A DNA stretch of 64,000 nt from Desulfovibrio porci (GCF_009696265.1 NZ_VUMH01000001.1:310001-374000), one strand, 5' to 3'; positions 1-9,834 are shown, counted from the first letter of the stretch. Numbers and translations are program-made. The notes: generated by a model not told the origin, from the sequence alone.

Positions 1-672
1 AACGCCAGGGCCGTGGTGGCCTGGGGCACCTGCGCCTCCTGGGGCTGCGTACAGGCGGCCAACCCCAATCCCACGGCGGCCACGCCACTGCACAAACTCT
101 TTCCCAACAAACCCCAGCTCAAGGTGCCCGGCTGCCCGGCCATCCCGGAAGTCATGAGCGCCATTCTGGCCTATATCATCACCTATGACCGCCTGCCCGC
201 TCTGGATTCTCAGGGACGGCCGGAAATGTTCTACGGCAAACGCGTGCATGACCAGTGCTACCGCCGGGCTCACTTTGACGCCGGCGAATTTGTGGAATCC
301 TGGGACGACGAAGGCGCCCGCTCGGGCCTCTGCCTGTATAAAATGGGCTGCAAAGGCCCCACCACCTACAATGCCTGCCCGTCCACGCGCTGGAACAACG
401 GCGTTTCCTTTCCCATCCAGTCCGGACACGGCTGCATAGGCTGTTCGGAACAGAATTTCTGGGATCAGGGATCCTTCTACGACCGCATCACCACCATTCC
501 GCACTTCGGCACCAACGCCACGGCCGAGACCGTGGGCGTGGCCGCCGTGGCCGGTGTGGCCGCCGGCGTGGCCGTGCACGGCGTGGCCAGCATGGTCCGT
601 CACGCCCGCTGTCCCGAAAAGAAGGCCGACGGCGTTTCCGTCTCTGCCGACACCAACGACTCAAACAGCTAA
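1..672 (+). CDS. hyaA: [NiFe] hydrogenase small subunit, membrane-anchored type (5' end outside window)
   Basis: This is the C-terminal part of the iron-sulfur subunit that passes electrons from the Ni-Fe site of a periplasmic uptake hydrogenase. The frame is open from the first base, so the Tat signal and the N-terminus lie upstream of the window. Visible cluster ligands are GTCASWGC near the start, then [24 protein letters not shown] and GHGCIGCSE, in the order expected for the proximal, distal and medial clusters. After the conserved core comes a hydrophobic Ala/Val/Gly-rich stretch and a basic, polar tail, which is the usual membrane anchor of cytochrome-b-linked enzymes. The large subunit starts 12 bp downstream and a cytochrome b gene follows, so electrons probably go to the quinone pool or to cytochromes. 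The symbol hyaA follows E. coli usage; hynB or hydA would be equivalent. Confidence 0.95.
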   Translation, partial: NARAVVAWGTCASWGCVQAANPNPTAATPLHKLFPNKPQLKVPGCPAIPEVMSAILAYIITYDRLPALDSQGRPEMFYGKRVHDQCYRRAHFDAGEFVESWDDEGARSGLCLYKMGCKGPTTYNACPSTRWNNGVSFPIQSGHGCIGCSEQNFWDQGSFYDRITTIPHFGTNATAETVGVAAVAGVAAGVAVHGVASMVRHARCPEKKADGVSVSADTNDSNS

Positions 673-684
673 GGAATCATATCC

Positions 685-2493
685 ATGGCCTACGAATATA
701 CCACGCAAGGATATACAGTTATTGACGCGGGCCGCCGCGTCGTGGTGGACCCGGTCACCCGTATTGAAGGGCATCTGCGCTGCGAGGTGAATCTGGACGA
801 ACAGAACGTCATCACCAACGCGGTGTCTTGCGGCACCATCTTCCGCGGCATCGAGATCATCCTGAAAGGACGCGACCCCCGCGACGCCTGGGCCTTTGTG
901 GAACGCATCTGCGGCGTCTGCACCGGCACCCACGCCCTGGCCTCGGTGCACGCCGTGGAAGACGCCCTGGGCATCGACATCCCGGACAACGCCAACATCA
1001 TCCGCAATATGATGCAGCTCTGCCTGATGTACCATGACCACCTGGTGCACATGTACCATCTGGCTGGTCTGGACTGGGTGGATGTGGTCTCGGCCTCCAA
1101 GGGCGATCCGGAAGCTGCCTCGGCCCTGGCCCAGAAGCTCTCGCCCTGGCCCAATTCCTCGCCCGGCTATTTCAAATCGGTCAAGGACCGGCTGCTCAAG
1201 GTCATCGAATCCGGCAACCTCGGCATTTTCACCAACGGCTACTGGGGCCATCCGGCCTACAAACTGCCGCCCGAAGCCAATCTGATGGTCGTGGCCCACT
1301 ATCTGGAAGCCCTGGACTTCCAGAAGGACGTCATTCACATCCATACCATCTTCGGCGGCAAGAACCCCCATCCCAACTGGCTGGTGGGCGGCGTACCCTG
1401 TTCCCTGAACCTGGACGCCTACGGCGCGGCCGACGTCATCAACCAGGAGCGCCTGGAGTACATCCTCCAGGTCATCGAGCGCTGCCGGGTCTTCGCCCAA
1501 CAGGTGGTGATTCCCGACACCCTGGCCCTGGCGGGTTTCTACAAGGACTGGCTCGGCATCGGCAGCGGCCTGTCCAAACTCTCGGTGCTGGCCTACGGGG
1601 CCATTCCGGATATCGCCAACGACTTTTCGGACAAAAGCCTCCTGCTGCCGCGCGGCGCGATTATCAACGGCAACTTTGAGGAAGTCCTGCCCGTCAACCT
1701 CACAGACCCGGATGAAATTCAGGAGAGCGTCAACCACTCATGGTATGACTATCCCCAGGGCAAGGTGGGCCTGCATCCCTTTGACGGCGTCACCGACCCC
1801 AACTATCAACCCGGTCCCGGCATCAAGGGCACGCCCACAGATCTTAAGCAGGTGGACGAGCAGGCGCGCTATTCCTGGCTGAAAACCCCGCTCTGGCGCG
1901 GCAATCAGATGGAAGTGGGCCCGCTGGCCCGCGTGCTGGTGGGCTACGCCAAAAAAGACGACGCCATCAAGGGGATGGTGGATGATTTCTGCGGCCGTCT
2001 GGGCGCGCCGGTCACGGTGCTGCAGTCCACGCTGGGCCGCATCGCGGCCCGTTCGCTGGAGCTGGCCTGGGCCGCCGAAAAACTGCGTTACTTCTATGAC
2101 CGACTGGTGACCAATCTGAAAAACGGCAACACCTCCACGGCCAATACCAAAAACTGGAGCCCGGACACCTGGCCGGAAGGCGAGGTGCGCGGCGTGGGCT
2201 TTACCGAAGCCCCGCGCGGCGCTCTGGGACACTGGATAGTGATCAAGAACAGAAAGATCGAACGCTATCAGTGCATTGTGCCCACCACCTGGAACGCAGC
2301 CCCGCGCGGTCCCAAGGGCCAGCTGGGCGCGTATGAGGCCGCGCTGATGGGAACCCATATGGACATTCCCGAGCAGCCGCTGGAAATTCTGCGCACCCTG
2401 CACAGCTTCGATCCCTGCCTGGCCTGCGCCACCCACATCATCGGGCCCGACGGCTCGGACCTGCTGACCGTGCGCGTGGACCGGGGATTTTAG
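685..2493 (+). CDS. hyaB: [NiFe] hydrogenase large subunit
   Basis: This 602-residue catalytic subunit oxidises H2 at a Ni-Fe(CN)2CO centre. The N-terminal ligand motif [11 protein letters not shown] (Cys76, Cys79) and the C-terminal motif DPCLACATH (Cys578, Cys581) are intact. The C-terminal motif uses a TGC cysteine codon rather than TGA, so this is a standard [NiFe] and not a [NiFeSe] enzyme, although the organism carries selA and a tRNA-Sec gene. An 18-residue extension follows His584; in this family a dedicated endopeptidase removes it after nickel insertion, and a candidate protease lies two genes downstream. A ribosome site (AAGGA) precedes the ATG. Export should be by piggy-back on the Tat signal of the small subunit. 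Gene order matches hyaA-hyaB-hyaC-hyaD of other Proteobacteria. Confidence 0.97.
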   Translation: MAYEYTTQGYTVIDAGRRVVVDPVTRIEGHLRCEVNLDEQNVITNAVSCGTIFRGIEIILKGRDPRDAWAFVERICGVCTGTHALASVHAVEDALGIDIPDNANIIRNMMQLCLMYHDHLVHMYHLAGLDWVDVVSASKGDPEAASALAQKLSPWPNSSPGYFKSVKDRLLKVIESGNLGIFTNGYWGHPAYKLPPEANLMVVAHYLEALDFQKDVIHIHTIFGGKNPHPNWLVGGVPCSLNLDAYGAADVINQERLEYILQVIERCRVFAQQVVIPDTLALAGFYKDWLGIGSGLSKLSVLAYGAIPDIANDFSDKSLLLPRGAIINGNFEEVLPVNLTDPDEIQESVNHSWYDYPQGKVGLHPFDGVTDPNYQPGPGIKGTPTDLKQVDEQARYSWLKTPLWRGNQMEVGPLARVLVGYAKKDDAIKGMVDDFCGRLGAPVTVLQSTLGRIAARSLELAWAAEKLRYFYDRLVTNLKNGNTSTANTKNWSPDTWPEGEVRGVGFTEAPRGALGHWIVIKNRKIERYQCIVPTTWNAAPRGPKGQLGAYEAALMGTHMDIPEQPLEILRTLHSFDPCLACATHIIGPDGSDLLTVRVDRGF

Positions 2494-2574
2494 AACATTT
2501 TGCATTTCAAACGCAAAACGCGCCCAAGAACAAGGAAAAAACGCGTTTTTCCCCGGCAAACGGGCAGCGCAGCC

Positions 2575-2597
2575 ATTGAAAATAGGATATTTTCAAT
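2575..2597 (+). promoter_or_regulatory. Intercistronic hairpin between hydrogenase large subunit and cytochrome b genes
   Basis: ATTGAAAATA and its exact reverse complement are separated by GGA, giving a 10-bp stem with a 3-nt loop inside a 207-bp gap. A second palindrome, AAAAACGCGTTTTT, lies at 2537-2550. No clear T-run follows either, so attenuation, RNA processing or transcript-end protection is as likely as termination. Confidence 0.45.
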
Positions 2598-2700
2598 AGC
2601 GAAGTTATAGTGCAGACAGAGTCGCCCGCATTTTCGATGTGGAACCGCTCTGAACCTCCGGCGCCGCGTCAAAGCGGCACGGAGTTGTGGAGAATACGTC

Positions 2701-3399
2701 ATGAACGACAACGACACCAAGGTGCTGGAACCTGTGGGCAAGTCGGTCTATGTCTACCAGTTGCCCATCCGCATCTGGCACTGGACCATGGTGGCCTGCG
2801 TCAGCGTGCTGATCGTCACAGGCTACATCATCGGCAAACCCTGGCATTCCGTCACCGGACAGCCCTATGACACATTTTACATGGGCTACACCCGTATGGC
2901 CCACTTCATCGCGGGCTTCACCCTGGTCATCAGTACGGTGCTGCGCTACCTGTACGCCCTGATCGGCAACAAATACTCGCGGGAACTTCTTATCCTGCCG
3001 GTCTGGCGCAAGTCCTGGTGGGGAGGTCTGTGGAGCGACGTCCGCTGGTATCTCTTCCTGGACAAGGAGCCGCGCGCCTATGTGGGGCATAATCCCCTGG
3101 CCCAGGCGGGCATGGCCATGGGCATGGTCTTCATGCTGGTCATCATGCTCAGCGGTCTGGGCATGTATGCCGAGAGCTCCCAGTCGGCCCTCTTCAGGCC
3201 CTTCCTCTTCATGCTGGACCTGATGTACGGGGTGGGCGGCAACGGACAGGAGTTGCGCAGCCTGCACCGACTGGGCATGCTTTTGCTGGTGACCTTCGTC
3301 ACCGTGCACGTGTACATGGTGATCCGCGAGGAAATCATGGGCAAGACCACCCTGGTTTCCGCCATGTTCAGCGGCTTCAGGGAGCGTCGTCGGCGCTGA
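2701..3399 (+). CDS. hyaC: Hydrogenase cytochrome b subunit (HyaC/HupC type)
   Basis: This 232-residue integral membrane protein should carry two b hemes, anchor the hydrogenase and move its electrons to the quinone pool. Four hydrophobic segments are visible. Histidines suited to heme ligation lie in the first helix (IRIWHWTMVAC), in MAHFIAGF and in the last helix region (LHRLGMLLLVTFVTVHVY). The start has a plausible ribosome site (TGGAGAA). It follows the large subunit after a 207-bp gap containing two palindromes, so its expression may be partly uncoupled from the structural subunits. Length and topology match the Ni/Fe-hydrogenase cytochrome b family. Confidence 0.93.
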   Translation: MNDNDTKVLEPVGKSVYVYQLPIRIWHWTMVACVSVLIVTGYIIGKPWHSVTGQPYDTFYMGYTRMAHFIAGFTLVISTVLRYLYALIGNKYSRELLILPVWRKSWWGGLWSDVRWYLFLDKEPRAYVGHNPLAQAGMAMGMVFMLVIMLSGLGMYAESSQSALFRPFLFMLDLMYGVGGNGQELRSLHRLGMLLLVTFVTVHVYMVIREEIMGKTTLVSAMFSGFRERRRR

Positions 3400-3485
3400 C
3401 CCCAACGATACAGAATCCGCCAACGACCGGCCGGTTCCATGCAGTTACGCGCGGGAACCGGCCGGAAACGCGATAAGGAACAGAT

Positions 3486-4004
3486 ATGGAAAAAACAGTC
3501 ATTCTGGGACTCGGCAATCTCCTCTACGGCGACGAAGGCTTTGGCGTGCGTCTGGCACAGCATCTGTACGCCCATTGGGATTTTCCGCCAGGCGTCAGCG
3601 TGGTGGACGGCGGCACGCAGGGGCAAACGCTGCTTACCTTCGTGGAGGAGGCGGACAGCCTGCTGGTGCTGGACGCCGTGGATTTTGGCCTTGAGGAAGG
3701 AGAACTGACCCTGCGCGAGGAAGTTCCGGCCTATATCACCGCTCAGAAGGTCGGCCCGCACCAGAACAGCTTTTCCGAAGTGCTGGGCCTGGCGGCCCTG
3801 CGCGGCGCCCTGCCGCGGCGTTGCGCCCTGCTGGGCGTGCAGCCGGCGGTTATGACCTTGGGCGCGCACTGCTCGCCCGCAGTGGAACAGGCGCTGCCCA
3901 AAGCGACGGACCAGGCGCTGGCGCTGCTCCGCCGCTGGGGCATTGAACCCGTCCGCCGCGCGCGGCCCCGTCATCTCTCAGCGCCTGTGCTGGCCCAGCT
4001 CTGA
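3486..4004 (+). CDS. hyaD: Hydrogenase maturation endopeptidase (HyaD/HynC family)
   Basis: This 172-residue nickel-dependent endopeptidase is expected to cleave the C-terminal extension of the large subunit encoded upstream. The N-terminal GLGNLLYGDEGFGVR motif is intact. The three residues that bind nickel in the family are present at the expected spacing: Glu17 in GDEG, Asp63 in LDAVD and His92 in GPHQ. The DGGTQG loop is also conserved. An 86-bp gap separates it from the cytochrome b gene, and the cluster ends here, since the next gene lies almost 500 bp away behind its own promoter candidate. The last ~25 residues are basic and look unconserved. Confidence 0.93.
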   Translation: MEKTVILGLGNLLYGDEGFGVRLAQHLYAHWDFPPGVSVVDGGTQGQTLLTFVEEADSLLVLDAVDFGLEEGELTLREEVPAYITAQKVGPHQNSFSEVLGLAALRGALPRRCALLGVQPAVMTLGAHCSPAVEQALPKATDQALALLRRWGIEPVRRARPRHLSAPVLAQL

Positions 4005-4496
4005 AGCGGGCGTTGATCCAGCCGCGCCTAAACGTGCGGCATGAACCGAATAGAGAAGTAGAAAACTAAGGGAATACGTTGCGCCTGTAAAATCCGCCAA
4101 CTCGGCCAGATTGAAGGAGATATGGGCTGTAATTAGATTGAGAAAATATGCACAAACTCACCGTCAACCCCCAAAAAGGACAGCAACAGCACAAATTTAC
4201 AATGCCGACAGCCTCCAAATAGCCATAAACAACACAATATCGTTTTACATAACTAAATTTACAGCTATACTATTGACAGCCGCAAGCAGCTTTGATAGGC
4301 CCGCTGTGTCCGAAAGGGTTCCAGATACATAACGGGAAAAACACCGCCTCAGGAATGATTGAGGCACAGCGATAGCAAGGCTTTTCTGCCCGACGCGCGC
4401 CGAGTTGTCGACGTACTGCCGGACATCTGGCATAGGGAGGTTTCCGCCGACGGGTGGAGCCGGATCCCGGGTCTGTACTTCTAGGAGGGATGGTTT
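4005..4496 (+). other. Long gene-free leader upstream of the YeiH-type gene
   Basis: This gap of about 490 bp contains an AT-rich core (roughly 4120-4280) and a promoter candidate. A 73-codon open frame at 4111-4332 has no ribosome site or recognisable product and is not called. A small inverted repeat, CCTCA...TGAGG, sits near 4352-4369. No known riboswitch pattern was recognised. Confidence 0.5.
4244..4271 (+). promoter_or_regulatory. Sigma-70-like promoter candidate
   Basis: TTTACA (4244-4249) and TATACT (4266-4271) are separated by 16 bp in the most AT-rich part of the leader. This is the best -35/-10 pair seen upstream of the YeiH-type gene. It would give an untranslated leader of about 220 nt. 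Confidence 0.45.
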
Positions 4497-5936
4497 ATGG
4501 CTAACAAGAAACTGACCGAAGACAGCGTAGCCCTCTTTATCGGCTGCTTTGTCTTCATCCTGGCCGCCCTGAATCTCTGGGGCGTCGATGTGTTGGGCTG
4601 GGTGCTCAAGACCAACATGTGGACGAACATGGGCGATGCCTTCTCGGTGACCAACAAAGCATACAGCGGACTCTCCGGCGTCGCCTCGCTTGTGCTGACC
4701 TGGGCGGCCATGACCGCGGTGCTCGCCGTGGGCATCAAATGCCTGGGAGCCAATGTGGGCCGCTTTGTGCTGGCCTTCACTATCGTCTTTTTCATCTCTG
4801 AATTCTTCTTCATGCTGGGCGCCAACGCGCACATCGCGGCCACGCCCAACCAGCAGGCCAAATTCGGCATCACCTAGTCCATCGGCCTGACCACCGAAGC
4901 GGGCTTCATCGTGGCGCTGATCGCGGGCATCCTGATCAGCAACCTCTTCCCCGCCCTGGCGGAAAAACTGCGTGACGCCTGCCGTCCCGAGCTCTTCGTC
5001 AAGATCGCCATCGTGGTGCTCGGCGCGGAACTGGGCGTGAAGGCCGCCGGCGCTTCCGGCTATGCCGGCCACATCATTTTCCGCGGTCTTTGCGCCATTG
5101 TGGAAGCCTATCTGATCTACTGGGCCACTGTGTACTACATTGCCCGCAAGTATTTCAAATTCAGCAAGGAATGGGCCGTGCCCATGGCCTCCGGCATCTC
5201 CATCTGCGGCGTGTCCGCCGCTATCGCCACGGGCAGCGCCATTCGCGCCCGGCCTGTGGTGCCGATCATGGTCTCCTCGCTGATCGTGGTCTTCACCTGC
5301 ATTGAAATGCTGGTGCTGCCCTTCGTGGCCTCCTACTTCCTGCATAACGAGCCCATGGTGGCCGGCGGCTGGATGGGCCTGGCGGTCAAGTCCGACGGCG
5401 GCGCCATCGCCAGCGGCGCCATCACCGACGCGCTGATCCGCGCCAAGGCCATGGAATCCGGCATCATGTGGGAATCCGGCTGGATCACCATGGTCACGAC
5501 CACGGTCAAGATCTTCATTGACATCTTCATCGGCGTGTGGGCTTTTGTGCTGGCCTGGGTCTGGGCCGCCAAGTTTGACAAGACCAGGGGCGAGCGCACC
5601 ATGACCTTCGGCGACGTGTGGGCGCGCTTCCCGCGCTTCGTGCTGGGCTATGTGGGCACCTTTGCAATCATGCTGATCATCTGCCTGCAGTCCAAGGAAC
5701 TGGCCGCCATGGGCAAGAGCGTGATCAGCACGCTCGGCCCCCTGCGCACCATCTTCTTCACGCTGACCTTCTTCACCATCGGCATGGTTTCCAACTTCCG
5801 CAAGCTGATGGAGGAAGGCATCGGCAAGCTGGCTGTCGTTTACATCATCTGCCTGTTCGGCTTTATCATCTGGATCGGCCTGTTCATCTCGTGGGCGTTC
5901 TTCCACGGCATGACCCCGCCCGTAATGGCCGGCTAA
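4497..5936 (+). pseudogene. YeiH-family (putative sulfate exporter, Cons_hypoth698-like) membrane protein interrupted by in-frame TAG
   Basis: One continuous reading frame of about 479 codons encodes a multi-spanning membrane protein resembling the YeiH/UPF0324 family. Members are annotated as putative sulfate exporters, largely without biochemical proof. A single TAG at 4875-4877 splits the frame into a 126-residue N-terminal part and a 341-residue remainder whose only early start is a GTG without a ribosome site. Both halves read as normal membrane protein and there is no frameshift. The codon follows Gly-Ile-Thr and precedes Ser-Ile-Gly, and one base change from TGG (Trp) would create it. 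An AGGAGGG ribosome site precedes the ATG. Options are a true nonsense mutation, a sequencing error, or amber readthrough; the gene just downstream uses TAG as an ordinary stop, which argues against wholesale reassignment. Confidence 0.75.
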
Positions 5937-5979
5937 CGCGTTTCATCCAAGAGGTTTCAGCCTCATAAGGAGCCAGAAT

Positions 5980-6150
5980 ATGTCTGAAGACAAGAACGAC
6001 ATGAAATTTCAGGAAGAAGTGCAGAAAATGGAATATGAACCCCTGGATGAGACGGAACTGAAGCTCATCCACTGGAGCTGGGGGCTGGGCGTTACCCTGC
6101 TTGTCGTGCTCTGGTTCGTGAGTTATCTCTTCCCGGGCGCTCACAGTTAG
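5980..6150 (+). CDS. Small single-pass membrane protein
   Basis: This 56-residue protein has an acidic, charged N-terminal half and one C-terminal membrane segment (LGVTLLVVLWFVSYLF). A good ribosome site (ATAAGGAG) lies 10 bp before the ATG, and the stop is TAG, followed by a strong hairpin. It starts 43 bp after the YeiH-type gene, so the two are probably cotranscribed. Function is unknown. The context suggests an accessory subunit or assembly partner of the transporter, which is inference only. Confidence 0.75.
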   Translation: MSEDKNDMKFQEEVQKMEYEPLDETELKLIHWSWGLGVTLLVVLWFVSYLFPGAHS

Positions 6151-6175
6151 AAAACCCTTTGCATCTGTAATTGAA

Positions 6176-6211
6176 AAGAGCGGGAACACGCCAACGCGTA
6201 TTCCCGCTCTT
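6176..6211 (+). terminator. Hairpin after the small membrane protein gene
   Basis: AAGAGCGGGAA pairs exactly with TTCCCGCTCTT (11 bp), and the stem continues inward with one mismatch to a 4-nt loop. No long T-run follows, so it could be a weak or Rho-assisted terminator. Confidence 0.55.
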
Positions 6212-6278
6212 CCTATGAAATTCTGATCCAAACAATTTCCGGCGGCCCACACACCGCCCCAACAACGAGGGAAAAACA

Positions 6279-6506
6279 ATGCCGCAATACCGAGTGCATT
6301 ATATCGCGGGGCCTAACGAAAATCTTACAATCAGCCGCAGCCAGATCATTGAGGCCGCTTCCTTTCAGGAGGCCCTTGGCCGTGTCACCCACTGGCCGGT
6401 GGTGGAGACTTACGACCATACCTCGGCCTGCGCTAAAAATCCGGGCACAAGCCTCTATGATTTTGAAGCTTGGGAAGCCATGCCCCTGGAAGACGACAAA
6501 GCCTGA
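6279..6506 (+). CDS. Small conserved-looking hypothetical protein
   Basis: This 75-residue soluble protein has a GAGGGAAAAA ribosome site before its ATG and GC-rich codon use like the flanking chromosome. It begins MPQYRVHYIAGPNENLT and is acidic at the C-terminus. No family is recognised. It is the last gene with native-looking composition before the AT-richer wreckage begins, so its downstream side marks the left edge of that region. A 36-codon open frame just after it (6551-6661) lacks support and is not called. Confidence 0.6.
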   Translation: MPQYRVHYIAGPNENLTISRSQIIEAASFQEALGRVTHWPVVETYDHTSACAKNPGTSLYDFEAWEAMPLEDDKA

Positions 6507-6829
6507 CAGAACTTCGGCAGGGACTTGCGTCCACTAAAAGTAGCCACTGGATGACAGCGGAAGAATTTCGGGAAAAAACAGCCCGAGAATCTGACGGAGA
6601 CCACTATTATGTTTGGCACACTCAGTGGAATAGAACCAAACCATATAACATATTAATATAACAGATAATATTCTTAAATTATAAAAGTGAGGCCTCACAG
6701 TCAGCGATCGAAACGGCAAATTATTGATGGCGTAAACATCGGCTTGGATATATAAAAGTAAATATTTTATGTAATATGCTTTGCAGCCGGATGAAACGGT
6801 TCTACTTTGCCGGAGATAAGAGGTTCAGT

Positions 6830-9610
6830 ATGCTGAATCCCAGAGAGATCATGATCGTATGCAAGGGAGAGGATAAAACTTCCTCCATTGAAGATTACAA
6901 ATTTGATGAAGAGCGCGGTAACCATCTGATAACTTTCAGTAATGGCCGTCAATATGAATATAGCAAGACGAATGCCGCCGTCCTGACTCCCCAGCCATAC
7001 GCCAGCAAAGGCAAATATATTTTTTACAGAGGGGCTCCGGTAATAGACTTTGAGAGAATCCTTCTGTTTGCGAATGATAGCCACAGCTTTTTATACGTAG
7101 TCAAAAAAAACGGTAAGGATTTCAGCGCGCCAGAGAGCAAGTTTACGGTATCCGAATCCGCCGATTTGTCGCCTGAGGGACAAAAGATATTTGATTATCT
7201 GCGCACCATTGCCGGACGAACCAAACCGACGATGTCCAATCCTCATGAAACCGGGAATGGCAGTAGCTTTCTGGCGAAAGTATACGCCAAGCTTGACTTC
7301 ATTCATCCGGAAAGCGCGCTCGCCGCTTATTTGAAACCGGAGTCCAATAAACAAGACAGAAGCGCCGCTGGAAGAGATCATTTTCCCTTTTCGTTTTAAC
7401 CTGAGCCAAAAAGCCGCCGTGGAAAAAGCCCTTACGCATTCCATATCCATAATAGAAGGGCCGCCCGGCACGGGAAAAACCCAGACCATACTGAATATTC
7501 TGGCGAATTTGACGACCGTCATGGGCAAAAGCGTCGGTATAGTCTCGTTCAACAATGAAGCCGTTAAAAATATCAAAGATAAACTGAACAAGCAAAAATT
7601 CGGCTTTCTGATTGCGGATTTGGGCCGTGCGGAAAAACGACAGGATTTTTTCCATAATCTGCCTACCATTGATGTTGCGGCATGGAATCACAAAGACAGC
7701 CTTCCAGAGTTGCAAAACAGAGTTAAGGAGATGAATCAGATTTTGGCCCGGTTGTTGGCGGACGATAACAGGCGGGCTCAGTTGAGACAGGAATTGGCCG
7801 CATATCGGCTTGAGCAGCGGCATTTTGAGCAATATTCGCGGCGCAGCAGTTACAACATATTGAAAAAATGCCTTTCTATACACGCTCTTCCGGTCAGATT
7901 ATTGAATATTTGGCGGACGCGACCCTTGAAGAGAAGCTTCAGTCAGTGAGAAAATTCCTGCATAAGCTTAAACTGCTGTTCAAATACAGAGAATTTCGTT
8001 TCGGCAAATTGAAAGCCTCCGAAGTAGACTATCTTTTACACCTGCAGAGACGGTTTTACTCTTTAAAAATCCGCGAGCTGGAAGAAGAGTGCCAAGTCCT
8101 TTCAGAACATTTGGAAAAGAGCTCTTTTAAGGCTCTGCAAGATGAGCATCAACGTATCTCCGAGCGGATATTTCAGAAAAAACTGTTTCTTTCACACGGT
8201 AATTTGGAGCAACCGGCTTTTTTCGCCGATCAGTACCAAACTGACTACGAAAAGTTTACCCGATACTATCCCATTGTTCTCAGCACAAATCATTCCATAC
8301 GCAACTCAATCCCACCGAACTACTTACTCGATTACATCATAATAGACGAAGTTTCCCAGGTTGATCTCCTTTCCGGAGTTCTTGCTCTTTCGTGCTGCAA
8401 AAATCTGATCATTGTCGGCGACTTAAAGCAATTACCGCAAATTGTGGATAAAAGCATTAAAGATACTATGGTGGATTGGAATATCCCTCAGGGGTACGAA
8501 TATTTTAAGCAGAGCATATTATCTTCATTTATTTGCCTTTATCCTGAAGATATACCCAGAGTTATTCTGAAAGAACATTATCGATGCCACCCTCAAATTA
8601 TCCAGTTTTGCAACCAGAAGTATTATGATGGTGAATTAATTCCCTTCACTGACCCAGATTGCTGCCAAGTCCCCCTCATTCTGTATAAAACGAGCAGGGG
8701 CAACCACATGCGTGCAGTTACGCATGGAGAAGGCAACGGACTCTATAATCAGCGAGAGTTGGATGTCATCAAAGAAGAAGTTCTGCAAAATGTAAATCTG
8801 GCCTCAGATGACGTAGGCGTTGCCACTCCTTATCGGAAACAGGTAGAAAAAGCCCGCGCGCATCTTCCTGATGACATCAAAAACGACACAGTCCATAAAT
8901 TTCAGGGTCGTGAAAATGATGTAATAATTATGAGCACGGTTTTGAATAATACATGTAACGGGAAAAAAGGGCTCCGCTTCGTTGATGATGCTTGCCTGGT
9001 GAATGTTGCGGTTTCACGAGCGCAGAAGCAGTTCATACTGGTAACGGACGATGAATTGTTCCAGAGACATGGACACCATGTCCGTGAACTTTTGCGCTAT
9101 ATTCAATATAATACTTTGGATGAACATATAATCAAAAGCCAGGTCGTTTCTATTTTTGATTTACTTTATAGAAATTACTCAGACAAATTGAAGGTATTAA
9201 AATCAAAATTATTATATATTTCAAAGTTTCAGTCTGAGAATATTATGTATACTGCCCTGAAAGATATTCTTTCAGAGCCCAAATATATGCATTACTATGT
9301 AACCAGCCAAATTCTTTTAAGGAATATAATAAAAAATACAGACCTGCTTGATAAACGTGAAATTGATTTTATCAACAATCGCGCTTTTATAGATTTTGTA
9401 ATCTATAATAGACAAGATAAAAAATGTGTTCTAACGATAGAAGTTGATGGTTTTGAATACCATGAAAACAATCCTGTGCAGCTTAAGAGAGATGCAGTTA
9501 AACAATCTATATTGAACAAATATGGCGTGCCTCTTTTGCGTTTACCCACAAATGGCAGTAATGAGATGACTAAGATACGAACGAAACTTGATGAAATAGA
9601 GTCGTTTTAA
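6830..9610 (+). pseudogene. SF1 (Upf1-like, AAA_11/AAA_12) helicase with C-terminal nuclease-like domain, two frameshifts
   Basis: The original product was about 925 residues. The N-terminal region (NPREIMIVCKGEDKT, nt 6830-7345) is the accessory domain seen in a group of large bacterial ATPases. Walker [11 protein letters not shown] follows in another frame (near 7457), and Walker B IIIDEVSQVD, the EHYRCHP motif, KFQGRENDVII and NVAVSRAQKQF occur in a third segment from 7868. The C-terminus (IDFVIY..IEVDGFEYHENN..RDAVKQ..GVPLLRLP) looks like a PD-(D/E)XK or Vsr-like nuclease of the DUF559/DUF2726 kind. The frame changes near 7345-7356 and again at a run of six A (7863-7868). The DNA is clearly AT-richer than its neighbours, which suggests horizontal acquisition. 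Many relatives of this architecture sit in defence islands, so a past anti-phage role is plausible but unproven. Confidence 0.82.
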
Positions 9611-9747
9611 AACAATTTGATACTGTGTCAGGCCTACCGATAATCTTGAAATTACCCGATACGGTGGGGAGCTGAAAGTCAAAACCGTCCCAAGCGATGC
9701 TTGCTTGTTTCGCGCACTACGTGCGCTCAACTGGCTAAAGCCTATAA
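9611..9747 (+). other. Short coding-like remnant after the helicase
   Basis: One plus-strand frame from about 9630 reads PTDNLEITRYGGELKVKTVP and onward to about 9747 with protein-like composition, but it has no start and is cut short. It may be the tail of a lost gene. No family is assigned. Confidence 0.25.
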
Positions 9748-9749
9748 TG

Positions 9750-9786
9750 AAAACGCCGGGAAAGCTCATGGCTTTCCCGGCGTTTT
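9750..9786. terminator. Bidirectional terminator-like hairpin
   Basis: A perfect 16-bp stem (AAAACGCCGGGAAAGC with its complement) and a 5-nt loop is flanked by A-runs on one side and T-runs on the other. It fits as the terminator of the flagellin gene whose 3' remnant lies just to the right on the minus strand. Confidence 0.8.
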
Positions 9787-9834
9787 CACATGATGGAGGA
9801 GTCATGTTTCTCCTGGAAAAGGTAAAGCTACGCC

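Noticed and set aside
4111..4332. 73-codon frame in the leader of the YeiH-type gene
   Set aside because: No ribosome site, no recognisable product, and it spans the best promoter candidate.
4245..5906. Long minus-strand open frame (553 codons) opposite the YeiH-type gene
   Set aside because: His/Gly/Ala/Asp-rich composition without domains is the usual mirror of GC-rich coding DNA; the plus strand encodes a clear membrane protein.
6507..6775. Attachment site or extra small gene at the left edge of the AT-rich zone
   Set aside because: No copy of the tRNA-Arg 3' end was found here, and the 36-codon frame lacks a ribosome site or any recognisable feature.
7863..7870. Programmed -1 frameshift in the helicase gene
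   Set aside because: The gene already has an independent break near 7350 and lies among other broken genes; decay is simpler, and the heptamer is not an ideal slippery site.
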